DNA from: Pseudonocardia sp.
Lineage (GTDB): Bacteria > Actinomycetota > Actinomycetes > Mycobacteriales > Pseudonocardiaceae
Direction of reading: 5' to 3'
DNA: 56,528 nucleotides
Assembly: GCF_025465255.1 (NCBI RefSeq)
Contig: NZ_JAODNI010000175.1
Location: forward strand, 1 to 56,528
This document shows, piece after piece, positions 1-8,729 of this stretch. Position 1 is the stretch's first letter. Every line of letters starts with the position of its first letter. The notes under the pieces are model-generated. The model had not been told where the DNA came from. It saw only the letters and a list, made by a program, of their open reading frames with translations, and did not search any database. The position numbers and the translations under genes were made by a program.

Positions 1-255
1 GGCCCCGGTCGCACCCGACGGCGGCGTCCTGCCCTCGCCCGTGCCCGCGGGCGCGGTCACGCCGTTCTGCTCCAGACACGTGCGGAAGGCGGAGTCGTCG
101 GACGTCGTTCCCGCGCTCGGGGTGCCCGAGCTCGCCGTCGAGCCGCTCGTCGTGGTGGTGGTTCCCGACCCGCAGGCGACCAGGCCGACGAGCGCGACGC
201 CCGCGACCGGCAGCGCCGCGAGCCGGGTGAGCCGGCGGGAGGTGAGGGTGGACAT
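1..255 (-). CDS. Putative secreted lipoprotein (N-terminal part, runs off left edge)
   Basis: The 85 visible codons begin at the ATG complementary to 253-255 and continue past base 1. The N-terminus has basic residues, a hydrophobic stretch and the lipobox LVGLVAC with the modifiable Cys at residue 28. It is followed by a Thr/Ser/Gly-rich linker and the start of a folded part containing FRTCLEQNGV. This architecture predicts export and lipid anchoring at the outer face of the membrane. The gene is divergent from the response regulator gene with about 190 bp between the starts, so it may be a target of that two-component system (inference from position). No functional family can be named from the visible part. 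Confidence 0.7.
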   Translation of the reverse strand, partial: MSTLTSRRLTRLAALPVAGVALVGLVACGSGTTTTTSGSTASSGTPSAGTTSDDSAFRTCLEQNGVTAPAGTGEGRTPPSGATGA

Positions 256-441
256 GGTGGTCTCCGTTCCGGTCGCGGAGGGGAACGAGGGGATCGCGAC
301 CGGCGCCGACTGTGTCGGCGGCGCCTGTCCGCGGGCTGTGCGGAGGCCCGGTGGATCGTGTGACCGGAACCGCGCGTCATCACAGGAAACGCACAGGAGA
401 CCACCAGAGGAGACACAGGTGCGGGCGCGAGGCTGGCTACC

Positions 442-1185
442 ATGACCGAGGTGAGCGAGCAGTCCGCACCCCTGCGCCGCGCGGACGGAAGCCCCGTGCG
501 GGTGCTCGTCGTGGACGACGAGTCGACGCTGTCCGACCTGCTGTCCATGGCACTGCGCTACGAGGGCTGGGACGTGCGCACCGCGGCCGACGGTATCGGG
601 GCGGTCCGGACGGCGCGGGACTTCAAGCCGGACGCGGTCGTCCTGGACATCATGCTGCCGGACCTGGACGGGCTCGAGGTGCTGCGCCGCATGCGGGCCG
701 AGGCGTCCGAGGTGCCGGTCCTGTTCCTGACCGCGAAGGACGCCGTCGAGGACCGGGTCGCCGGGCTCACGGCGGGCGGGGACGACTACGTCACCAAGCC
801 GTTCAGCCTGGAGGAGCTGGTCGCGCGGCTTCGCGGGCTGCTGCGCCGGGCCGGGATGGCCGCGGCGAAGCAGGGCTCGGAGCTCGTCGTCGGCGATCTC
901 GTGCTGGACGAGGACAGCCACGAGGTCCGGCGCGGCGGCACGGACGTCGAGCTGACCGCCACCGAGTTCGAGCTGCTCCGCTTCCTGATGCGCAACCCGC
1001 GGCGCGTGCTGAGCAAGGCGCAGATCCTGGACCGCGTGTGGCACTACGACTTCGGCGGCCAGTCCAACGTCGTCGAGCTGTACGTGTCCTACCTGCGCAA
1101 GAAGATCGACGCCGGCCGCACGCCGATGATCCACACCGTCCGCGGCGCCGGGTACATGCTCAAGCCGGCCGCCGACGCGAGATGA
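442..1185 (+). CDS. OmpR/PhoB-family response regulator
   Basis: A 247-residue two-domain regulator. The receiver domain (about residues 19-130) shows the acidic pair D25-D26, the phospho-acceptor Asp69 in VVLDIMLPD, the Thr in FLTAK and the conserved Lys in VTKPF. The C-terminal winged-helix DNA-binding domain (about 150-240) contains the typical ELTATEFELLRFLM, RVWHYDF and HTVRGAGYML segments. The histidine kinase gene starts 25 bp downstream on the same strand, so the two form a two-component operon. The ATG at 442 has no strong Shine-Dalgarno sequence. Neighbouring envelope glycosyltransferases and the divergent lipoprotein suggest an envelope-related regulon, but this is inference. Confidence 0.95.
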   Translation: MTEVSEQSAPLRRADGSPVRVLVVDDESTLSDLLSMALRYEGWDVRTAADGIGAVRTARDFKPDAVVLDIMLPDLDGLEVLRRMRAEASEVPVLFLTAKDAVEDRVAGLTAGGDDYVTKPFSLEELVARLRGLLRRAGMAAAKQGSELVVGDLVLDEDSHEVRRGGTDVELTATEFELLRFLMRNPRRVLSKAQILDRVWHYDFGGQSNVVELYVSYLRKKIDAGRTPMIHTVRGAGYMLKPAADAR

Positions 1186-1210
1186 TCGCCCCCATGAGGA
1201 CGACGCGCCG

Positions 1211-2713
1211 GTGAGCGCCCCGGGCCGACGTTTCCGGGACCGTGGGCACAGCCTGCGGGCCCGCCTCGTCGTGACCGTGCTCCTGCTGTTCGTGCTGGCC
1301 TGCGCGGTGATCGGGGTCGCGACGACGATCGCGCTGCGGCAGTTCCTCTACAACCGCCTGGACCAGGACATCCTCGGCGCCGCGGAGCGGTTCACGATGT
1401 CGCGGCAGTTCCAGGAGCGAGGCATCCCCCCGCCCCTCGGCGCCCCGGGCCGGGACGGCTTCCTCGGCCCGGCCCAGAAGCCGCGCACCCTCGGAGCCGT
1501 GATCGTCGGCGGCGTCGTCGTGCAGTCGGAGGTCACGGACCGGCGGGGCTCGTCGGCCGCTCTGCCGGCCCACGACGCCGCCACGATCGCCGCGCTGCCC
1601 GCGAACACCCGGCCGGAGAACGTGCAGCTTTCCATCGGGGAGTACCGGGTGGCGACGATCTCCGGTGCCTCCGGCGAGGTCCTGGCCCTGGGCCAGCCCG
1701 CTGACGAGGCCACCGGCATCCTCAACGGCCTCGTCGTGATCGAGCTGGTCGTGATCGGCGTGGCGCTCGGCGGTGCGGCCGTGGCGGCGACGCTCGTGGT
1801 GCGCCGCGAGCTGCGGCCCCTCGAGCAGGTCGCCTCGGTCGCGGCGAAGGTCAGCACGATGCCGCTGGACAAGGGCGAGATCGAGCTCGCCGAACGCGTC
1901 CGGGACCCGGACCCGCGCACCGAGGTCGGCCAGGTCGGCGGGGCGCTGAACCGCATGCTGGACAACATCGAGGGCGCGCTGGAGGCTCGGCAGGAGAGCG
2001 AGACCCAGCTACGCCAGTTCGTCGCGGACGCCAGCCACGAGCTGCGCACCCCGCTCGCCGCGATCCGCGGGTACGCCGAGCTGACCCGCCGCGACGGCAC
2101 CGTCCTCCCGGAGAGCACCACGCACGCCCTGACCAGGATCTCCTCGCAGGCGATGCGGATGAGCACGCTCGTCGAGGACCTGCTGCTGCTCGCGCGTCTC
2201 GACGCCGGCCGCCCGCTCGAACGCGCCGAGGTGGACCTCACCCGCCTCGTCCTCGACGCCGTCGGGGACGCGCACGCCGCGGGTCCCGGGCACCGCTGGA
2301 AGCTGGATCTGCCGGACGAGCCGGTCACGGTCGTCGGCGACGCGTCGCGGCTCACCCAGGTGCTGGTGAACCTGCTGGCCAACGCCCGCACGCACACCCC
2401 GGCCGGGACCGAGGTGACCGTCGGGCTCGTCGCGGGATCGCCCGCCGAGCTCACCGTCACCGACACCGGCCCCGGCATCCCGCCCGCGTTGCTGCCGCAC
2501 GTGTTCGAGCGGTTCGCGCGCGGGGAGAGGTCCCGGGTCCGGGCCGTCAACAACACGGCGAGCACGGGGCTGGGTCTCGCGATCGTCGACGCGGTTGTGT
2601 CCGCGCACGGCGGTTCGGTCTCGGTGGCGAGCGAGCCGGGCCGGACGGCGTTCACGGTCCGTCTGCCGGGCGTGCCGGCGAAGTCTCCGGTCCCGGTACC
2701 CACCCGCGTCTGA
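1211..2713 (+). CDS. Membrane sensor histidine kinase
   Basis: A 500-residue kinase partnered with the upstream regulator. It has an N-terminal membrane segment (about residues 17-40), an extracytoplasmic sensor region, a second membrane segment (about 170-195), a HAMP linker, the H-box DASHELRTPL with phospho-acceptor His276, and a HATPase domain with the N-box (VNLLANARTHTP), G1 (VTDTGPGIPP) and G2 (STGLGLAIV). The GTG start at 1211 was chosen because the ATG at 1194 terminates after six codons. The gene is followed within 10 bp by a strong hairpin, so the operon probably ends here. Ligand is unknown. Confidence 0.95.
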   Translation: MSAPGRRFRDRGHSLRARLVVTVLLLFVLACAVIGVATTIALRQFLYNRLDQDILGAAERFTMSRQFQERGIPPPLGAPGRDGFLGPAQKPRTLGAVIVGGVVVQSEVTDRRGSSAALPAHDAATIAALPANTRPENVQLSIGEYRVATISGASGEVLALGQPADEATGILNGLVVIELVVIGVALGGAAVAATLVVRRELRPLEQVASVAAKVSTMPLDKGEIELAERVRDPDPRTEVGQVGGALNRMLDNIEGALEARQESETQLRQFVADASHELRTPLAAIRGYAELTRRDGTVLPESTTHALTRISSQAMRMSTLVEDLLLLARLDAGRPLERAEVDLTRLVLDAVGDAHAAGPGHRWKLDLPDEPVTVVGDASRLTQVLVNLLANARTHTPAGTEVTVGLVAGSPAELTVTDTGPGIPPALLPHVFERFARGERSRVRAVNNTASTGLGLAIVDAVVSAHGGSVSVASEPGRTAFTVRLPGVPAKSPVPVPTRV

Positions 2714-2720
2714 CGGCCTC

Positions 2721-2758
2721 GCTCCGCCGGCCCCGGTCGTCGGGCCCCTCGGCGGAGC
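2721..2758 (+). terminator. Rho-independent-like hairpin after the histidine kinase
   Basis: The arms GCTCCGCC (2721-2728) and GGCGGAGC (2751-2758) are perfectly complementary, and the inner GGCCC/GGGCC extend the stem. It begins 8 bp after the kinase stop codon. There is no U tract, as is usual in GC-rich actinobacteria. Confidence 0.6.
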
Positions 2759-2954
2759 TCTGCTCTGCGTACACCGGCGCACCGCGAGAGGAACATGAGC
2801 GCGACAGTTCCATGATCGAAGGATGCTGATGTCTCTCTCACGGTGGACGAGGCGGCCGTCGGCGCGGCGGTGTGCGCAGGGCAGAGGTCGGCGGGGCAAC
2901 CCCTGACCGGCGGGGCGGCGAGCCGGGCCCGCCTGCTCACAGCTCGCGCACAGG

Positions 2955-5117
2955 GTGGTCATCGGGCCGGCACAGGGCGCTGCCCGAGTCTCGGCGATCG
3001 TGATCCGCACCCTCACCACACGCCCCCTCGAACCCCCCGTTCACGGGGATCCCGGCGAGGCGGTGGGGCCGCCGGGCCGCTCCGGGGTGGTGGGGCGACG
3101 GATCTCGCAGGGGGTGCTGCTCGTCGGCACGGCGGTGCTCTATCTGTGGAACCTCTCCGCGTCCGGGTGGGCGAACGCGTTCTACTCGGCGGCCGCGCAG
3201 GCCGGCGGCGAGAACTGGACGGCGTGGTTCTTCGGCTCGTCCGACGCCGCCAACTCGATCACCGTGGACAAGACCCCCGCAGCCCTGTGGATCACGGGCC
3301 TGTCGGTGCGGGTCTTCGGGCTGAGCAGCTGGAGCATTCTGGTCCCGCAGGCGCTGATGGGCGTGGCGACGGTCGGCCTGCTCTACGCGACGGTCCGGCG
3401 GGTCTCCGGACACGGCGCCGGCCTGCTGGCGGGCGCGGTCCTGGCACTCACGCCGGTCGCCACGTTGATGTTCCGGTTCAACAACCCCGACGCGCTGCTC
3501 GTGCTGCTGCTCGTCGCCGCGGTCTGGGCGAGCATGCGGGGCCTGGAGAACGGCCGGACGCGCTGGCTGGTGCTGGCGGGCGTGTTCATCGGCGTCGGCT
3601 TCCTCGCGAAGATGCTGCAGGCCTTCCTGATCGTTCCGGCGCTCGCCGCGCTGTGGCTGGTCGCCTCGCCGACGACGATCCGGCACCGGGTCCGCGACCT
3701 GCTGCTCGCGGGCGTCGTGGTCGTGGTGAGCGCGGGCTGGTGGGTGTTGATCGCCGAGCTGTGGCCCGTGTCGTCGCGGCCCTACATCGGCGGCTCGCAG
3801 AACAACTCCGTGCTCGAGCTCGTGTTCGGCTACAACGGCTTCGGCCGGCTCACCGGTGACGAGACCGGCAGCGTCGGCGGTAGCGCGGGCGGCGGCTGGG
3901 GCCGGACGGGCCTCACCCGGCTGTTCAGCTCCGAGATGGCGCCCGAGGCGGGCTGGCTGATCCCGGCAGCGTTGATCCTGCTCGTCGGGCTGGTCTGGGT
4001 GACCGGACGTGCGCCCCGGACGGACCGGCTGCGCGCGGCGACGATCGCCTGGGGCGGCTGGCTGCTGGTCACCGGCCTGGTGTTCAGCTTCATGGCCGGG
4101 ATCTTCCACAGCTACTACCTGGTGGCGATCGCCCCGGCGACGGCCGCGCTCGTCGGCATGGGCGCCACGGAGCTGTGGCGGCGCCGGGAGCTCGGTGGGG
4201 CGCGGGCGCTCCTCGCGGCCTCCGTCGCGGTGACGGCGATCTGGTCCTTCATGATCCTGGCCGACGACGCGAGCTGGCAGCCCTGGCTGCGCTGGGCGGT
4301 CCTGGGCGTCTGCCTGGTGGCCTCAGCGGCGCTGCTCGGCCTCACGCGGCTGCCGCGGCTCCTCGCGGTCGGCGTGGCGACGGCGGCGGTGCTGGCCTCG
4401 CTCGGCGGCACCGCCGCGTATTCGGTCGCGACGGCGGCCACGGCCCACACGGGTGCGATCCCCAGCTCCGGCCCGGCCGGCTCCGGGATGCGGGGCTCCG
4501 GCGGCCCGGGCGGTGCGATGCGCGCGGCTCCCCCGGCGGGCTTCGTCGGAACGGCACCGGGTGGCGCGGGTACAGGCGCGGCTGCGGGCGGCACCGGCAC
4601 AAGCGCGACTCCCGGCGGCACGGGCACCCCACCGATCGGTACGGGCGGCACCGGAACCCGCGGCACGGGAACGTTCCCCCAGGCCGGCACCACTCCCGGC
4701 GGCGGGTTCGGCGGCCGGGGCGGCATGGGCGGCGCCGGGTCCCTGCTGAACTCGGCGGCCCCGAGCGCCGCAGTGACCGCACTCCTGCAACAGGACGCCG
4801 GGGCCTACACCTGGGTCGCCGCGGCCGTCGGCTCCAACAGCGCCGCCGGCTACCAGCTCGCCGCCGGCGCCCCGGTCATGGCCGTCGGCGGGTTCAACGG
4901 GACCGACCCGGCCCCGACGCTCGAGGAGTTCCAGGCTGACGTCGCGCAGGGGAAGATCCACTGGTTCGTCGACGGCGCCGGGTCGGACCGGGGCGGCTCG
5001 GACACGGGCGGCAGCGACGCGGCGGCGCGGATCGCCGCGTGGGTCCGGCAGACGTTCACGGCCACCGCCGTCGACGGCACGACCCTCTACGACCTGAGCA
5101 CCGGGGCCACGGCATGA
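2955..5117 (+). CDS. GT39/ArnT-like integral membrane glycosyltransferase (YkcB-like)
   Basis: A 720-residue polytopic protein predicted to transfer a sugar from a polyprenyl-phosphate donor to an envelope acceptor on the outer side of the membrane. The N-terminal half has the PMT_2/ArnT-type features: an acidic first loop with the ITVDKTPAALW segment (equivalent of DKPP), the FRFNNPDALLVLL segment and many transmembrane helices. Residues about 500-600 form a Gly/Thr/Pro-rich low-complexity loop, then a soluble C-terminal domain (from about YTWVAAAVG) like that of YkcA/B-type putative mannosyltransferases. The start may be GTG 2955 or GTG 2999; residues before ISQGVLLVG are poorly constrained. 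It overlaps the next gene by ATGA and has a close paralogue at 6530-8647. Confidence 0.85.
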   Translation: MVIGPAQGAARVSAIVIRTLTTRPLEPPVHGDPGEAVGPPGRSGVVGRRISQGVLLVGTAVLYLWNLSASGWANAFYSAAAQAGGENWTAWFFGSSDAANSITVDKTPAALWITGLSVRVFGLSSWSILVPQALMGVATVGLLYATVRRVSGHGAGLLAGAVLALTPVATLMFRFNNPDALLVLLLVAAVWASMRGLENGRTRWLVLAGVFIGVGFLAKMLQAFLIVPALAALWLVASPTTIRHRVRDLLLAGVVVVVSAGWWVLIAELWPVSSRPYIGGSQNNSVLELVFGYNGFGRLTGDETGSVGGSAGGGWGRTGLTRLFSSEMAPEAGWLIPAALILLVGLVWVTGRAPRTDRLRAATIAWGGWLLVTGLVFSFMAGIFHSYYLVAIAPATAALVGMGATELWRRRELGGARALLAASVAVTAIWSFMILADDASWQPWLRWAVLGVCLVASAALLGLTRLPRLLAVGVATAAVLASLGGTAAYSVATAATAHTGAIPSSGPAGSGMRGSGGPGGAMRAAPPAGFVGTAPGGAGTGAAAGGTGTSATPGGTGTPPIGTGGTGTRGTGTFPQAGTTPGGGFGGRGGMGGAGSLLNSAAPSAAVTALLQQDAGAYTWVAAAVGSNSAAGYQLAAGAPVMAVGGFNGTDPAPTLEEFQADVAQGKIHWFVDGAGSDRGGSDTGGSDAAARIAAWVRQTFTATAVDGTTLYDLSTGATA

Positions 5118-6496
5118 CCGGCGCCACACCCGAGCCGGCCGCACCCACAGCCGGCCCACAGGTCGACCACAAATCCGCGACAGGCCCGGACCCGAGGGTG
5201 AGCGCCATGAGCACCGTCGTCAGCGACTTCACCGGCACCGGACTCCCGCCTGTCGGCGGCGGGCGTCACCGGCGCACCGTCCTGGACATCGTGGTCCCCG
5301 TCTACAACGAGGAGCGCGACCTCGAGTCCTCGGTCCGCCGGCTGCACGCGCACCTTCAGGGGAGCTTCCCCTACCCGTTCCGGATCACGGTGGCGGACAA
5401 CGCCAGCACCGACGACACCCCGCGGATCGCGGCCCGGCTCGCCGCCGAACTGCCCGATGTGGCGAACGTCCGGCTCGAGCAGAAGGGCCGCGGGCGGGCG
5501 CTGAAGACGGTCTGGTCCTCCTCCGACGCGGCCGTGCTCGCCTACTGCGACGTCGATCTGTCCACGGATCTCAACGCCGTCCTCCCGCTCGTCGCGCCGC
5601 TGATCTCCGGACACTCGGACCTGGCGATCGGTACCCGGCTCGGGCGCGGGTCCCGGGTGGTGCGCGGGGCGAAGCGGGAGTTCATCTCCCGCTGCTACAA
5701 CCTGATCCTGCGCGGCGCCCTGGCCGCCGGCTTCTCCGACGCCCAATGCGGCTTCAAGGCGATCCGGGGCGACGTCGCGCAGCGGCTGCTCCCGCTCGTC
5801 GAGGACACCGGCTGGTTCTTCGACACCGAACTGCTGGTCCTGGCCGAGCGGGCGGGCCTGCGGATCCACGAGGTCCCGGTCGACTGGGTCGACGACCCGA
5901 ACTCGACCGTCGACATCGTCGCGACCGCGACGGCGGACCTGAAGGGCGTCGTGCGCGTCGGGCGGGCCCTGGCGACGGGTGCCCTGCCGATCCGGGAGAT
6001 GCGGACCCAGCTCGGGCGCGAACCCCTGGAGGCCGGCGTGCCCGGAGTCCCGACCGGCATGACGTCGCAGCTGGTCCGCTTCGCCGCGATCGGGGTCGCG
6101 AGCACCCTGGCCAACCTGCTGCTCTACCTGCTGTTCCGGACGTTCATGGGGTCCCTCGCGGCCAACGTCGTCGCGCTGCTGCTGACCACGATCGCGAACA
6201 CCGCGGCCAACCGGCGGCTCACGTTCGGCGTGCGCGGCCGCGACGGTGCCGCCCGCCACCAGTTCCAGGGCCTGATCGTCTTCGGTATCGGGCTCGGCCT
6301 GACGACCGGGGCGCTCGCGCTGCTCGGGGTCGTCGTGGCGAACCCGGGCACGGTCCTGGAGCTCGCGGTGATCGTCGTCGCGAACCTCGTCGCGACCGTC
6401 GTCCGGTTCGTCCTCTTCCGCTCCTGGGTGTTCCGCGGGCGGGCTCGCCCGGCGACGCCGACCACCGCCGACACCACCACCGAACTCGCCGCCTGA
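5114..6496 (+). CDS. Polyprenol-phosphate glycosyltransferase (GT2) fused to GtrA domain
   Basis: A protein of about 460 residues. The N-terminal GT2 domain resembles dolichol/polyprenol-phosphate mannose synthases: VVPVYNEERDLESS, ADNASTDDT, the metal-binding CDVDLSTD and IGTRLGRGSR. The C-terminal part (from QLVRFAAIGV) is a four-helix GtrA flippase-like domain with the RLTF and FRSWVF signatures. It would load a sugar onto a polyprenyl phosphate and help flip it to feed the two flanking GT39-like enzymes. The ATG at 5114 overlaps the previous stop (ATGA), which argues for translational coupling; an internal ATG at 5207 is an alternative. Confidence 0.88.
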   Translation: MTGATPEPAAPTAGPQVDHKSATGPDPRVSAMSTVVSDFTGTGLPPVGGGRHRRTVLDIVVPVYNEERDLESSVRRLHAHLQGSFPYPFRITVADNASTDDTPRIAARLAAELPDVANVRLEQKGRGRALKTVWSSSDAAVLAYCDVDLSTDLNAVLPLVAPLISGHSDLAIGTRLGRGSRVVRGAKREFISRCYNLILRGALAAGFSDAQCGFKAIRGDVAQRLLPLVEDTGWFFDTELLVLAERAGLRIHEVPVDWVDDPNSTVDIVATATADLKGVVRVGRALATGALPIREMRTQLGREPLEAGVPGVPTGMTSQLVRFAAIGVASTLANLLLYLLFRTFMGSLAANVVALLLTTIANTAANRRLTFGVRGRDGAARHQFQGLIVFGIGLGLTTGALALLGVVVANPGTVLELAVIVVANLVATVVRFVLFRSWVFRGRARPATPTTADTTTELAA

Positions 6497-6529
6497 GCCG
6501 TACCACCCGCTCCCCGGAGGAACTCCCCC

Positions 6530-8647
6530 GTGACCACGACACTCCGCTCCGACCACGTCCGCCCGCCTGCGGACCCCGGCCCGGCCGAGCCGGCGACGAC
6601 CGCGGGCCGGCCGCGCTGGGAACGTCCGGCGCTCGCGCTGCTGCTCGCCGGCACCGCCGCGGCCTACCTGTGGAACCTGGCGGCCTCGGGCTGGGCGAAC
6701 TCCTTCTACGCGGCGGCCGTGCAGGCCGGGACGCAGAGCTGGACCGCGTTCTTCTTCGGCTCGCTGGACTCCGGCAACGCGATCACGGTGGACAAGCCGC
6801 CAGCGTCGCTGTGGGTGATGGAGCTGTCCGGGCGGATCTTCGGGTTCTCGTCGTGGAGCATGCTCGCCCCGCAGGCGCTGATGGCCGTCGCGTCCGTCGC
6901 CCTGCTGTGGGCGGCGGTGCGCCGGGTGGCGGGCCCCGGTGCGGGGCTGCTGGCCGGGCTGGTCCTGGCCCTCACCCCGGTCGCCGCGCTGATGTTCCGG
7001 TTCAACAACCCCGACGCGCTGCTCGTGCTGCTGATGGTCGCGGCCGCCTACTGCACGACGCGGGCGATCGAGAAGGCCGGCACCCGCTGGCTGCTGCTGG
7101 CCGGGCTGCTGCTCGGCCTCGGCTTCCTGACCAAGATGCTGCAGGCCTTCCTGGTGCTGCCCGGCCTGGCGGTCGCCTACTACTGGGCGGCGCCGACGAC
7201 CGCGTGGCGACGCATCCGCCAGCTGGTCGCGGCGGGGGTCGCACTGGTCGTCGGGGCGGGCTGGTGGCTGCTGGCGGTCGCGCTCTGGCCCGTCGGCTCC
7301 CGGCCGTACATCGGCGGCTCGACCGACAACACCCCGTTGGAGCTGGCTTTCGGCTACAACGGCCTGGGCCGGATCTTCGGTGGCGCGGGCAACGGGGGCG
7401 CGGGCCGCACCGCGGCCGATGCCGGAGGCGGTCTTCCCGGCGGGACGGCCGGCGCGGAGGCGGCGGCCTCCGGCGGCGGGATGCCCGGCGGGGGCGGCCC
7501 CGGCGGCGGCATGTTCGGCGGCGAGACCGGGCTCTCCCGGCTGTTCAGCACGGCGTTCGGCACCCAGGTCAGCTGGCTGCTGCCGGCGGCGCTGATCCTG
7601 CTGGTCACCACGCTCCACCTCACCCGGCGCGCCCCGCGGACGGACCGGGTCCGCGCCGGCCTGCTCGTCTGGGGCGGCTGGACGCTGGTCACCGCGCTGG
7701 TCTTCAGCTTCATGAGCGGCACGATCCACCCCTACTACTCGGTCGCGCTCGCGCCGGGCATCGCGGCGCTGGTCGCGATCGGCGGCCGTGAGGCGTGGCG
7801 CGCCCGCGGCACCTGGCTCGGCCGCGGCACCCTCGCCGTGACGTCCGCGGTGACCGCGGTCTGGGCGTTCGTCATGCTGGGCTGGTCGCCCACGTTCCTG
7901 CCGTGGCTGCGCTGGGTCGTGCTCGCCGTCGGTCTGATCGCGGCGCTCGGCCTGCTGGTTCCGGCCGGACGCCGGCGCTGGGCCGGGGTCGCGGCGGGCG
8001 CGGCGGTGCTCGCGGGGCTCGCCGCCCCGACGGCGTACGCGGCGGAGACGATCGGGACCGCCCACACCGGCTCGATCCCGTCGGCCGGGCCGGCGGTCGC
8101 GGGGGCGACCGGCTTCGGCGGGGGCCCGGGCGGAGCCCGCTTCGACGGCGAGGCTCGAGGGGACGGCACCGGACAGGACGGGGCACCGGGCGGGACGGCC
8201 ATGGGCGGGACAGCACCGGGCGGGAGCGCCACCACCCCCGGCGGCAGGGGCCAGGGCACTCCGTCGTTCGCCGGTGGCGGTGCGGGCGGGCCCGGCGAGG
8301 AGGTCACCGACACCGCCCTCGTCGACCTGCTCCGCAACGCCGGTGACGCCCGCTGGGCCGCCGCGACCGCCGGGTCCCAGGGCGCCGCGTCCATGGAGCT
8401 CGCCAGCGGGACGCCGGTGATGGCCATGGGTGGCTTCACCGGGTCCGACCCCTACCCCACGCTCCAGCAGTTCCAGGCCTACGTCGACGCCGGCGACATC
8501 CGGTACTTCGTCGCCGGCGGCGGCATGGGCGGTGGCGGCGGCCGTGGCGGCGCCTCCTCCGCGATCACCGTCTGGGTGCAGCAGAACTACACGCCCACGA
8601 CGGTCGGCGGGCGCACGGTCTACGACCTGGCGGCGCCGGCCGGCTGA
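6530..8647 (+). CDS. GT39/ArnT-like integral membrane glycosyltransferase, second paralogue
   Basis: A 705-residue paralogue of the protein encoded at 2955-5117, sharing the same order of segments: AAYLWNLAASGWANSFY, ITVDKPPASLW (a canonical DKPP), FRFNNPDALLVLL, a Gly-rich loop and a C-terminal soluble domain ending in TVYDLA. It differs by an extra Gly/Met/Ala-rich insertion around residues 285-330. The GTG start at 6530 has an upstream GGAGG. The GT39-GT2/GtrA-GT39 trio is probably one operon ending at the hairpin at 8662. Whether the two GT39 enzymes use different acceptors cannot be told from sequence. Confidence 0.87.
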   Translation: MTTTLRSDHVRPPADPGPAEPATTAGRPRWERPALALLLAGTAAAYLWNLAASGWANSFYAAAVQAGTQSWTAFFFGSLDSGNAITVDKPPASLWVMELSGRIFGFSSWSMLAPQALMAVASVALLWAAVRRVAGPGAGLLAGLVLALTPVAALMFRFNNPDALLVLLMVAAAYCTTRAIEKAGTRWLLLAGLLLGLGFLTKMLQAFLVLPGLAVAYYWAAPTTAWRRIRQLVAAGVALVVGAGWWLLAVALWPVGSRPYIGGSTDNTPLELAFGYNGLGRIFGGAGNGGAGRTAADAGGGLPGGTAGAEAAASGGGMPGGGGPGGGMFGGETGLSRLFSTAFGTQVSWLLPAALILLVTTLHLTRRAPRTDRVRAGLLVWGGWTLVTALVFSFMSGTIHPYYSVALAPGIAALVAIGGREAWRARGTWLGRGTLAVTSAVTAVWAFVMLGWSPTFLPWLRWVVLAVGLIAALGLLVPAGRRRWAGVAAGAAVLAGLAAPTAYAAETIGTAHTGSIPSAGPAVAGATGFGGGPGGARFDGEARGDGTGQDGAPGGTAMGGTAPGGSATTPGGRGQGTPSFAGGGAGGPGEEVTDTALVDLLRNAGDARWAAATAGSQGAASMELASGTPVMAMGGFTGSDPYPTLQQFQAYVDAGDIRYFVAGGGMGGGGGRGGASSAITVWVQQNYTPTTVGGRTVYDLAAPAG

Positions 8648-8661
8648 CCCGCCGGGGACCC

Positions 8662-8687
8662 GGGCGGTGCGTCACGGCGCACCGCCC
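8662..8687 (+). terminator. Hairpin terminator after the glycosyltransferase operon
   Basis: A perfect 10-bp stem GGGCGGTGCG / CGCACCGCCC around a 6-nt loop, starting 14 bp after the stop of the second GT39-like gene. There is no clear U tract. Confidence 0.7.
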
Positions 8688-8729
8688 CTGCCCGGTGTCG
8701 ATCTTCATCGAACGGGCAGACTGGGCCCC

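Noticed and set aside
2009..3019. Long reverse-strand ORF antisense to the histidine kinase
   Set aside because: Composition is the Arg/Gly/Pro-rich mirror of a GC-rich coding strand; the forward frame has all kinase motifs.
5087..8065. 992-codon reverse-strand ORF across the glycosyltransferase operon
   Set aside because: Low-complexity Gln/Arg/Gly/Pro translation with no domain; a shadow of three genuine forward genes.
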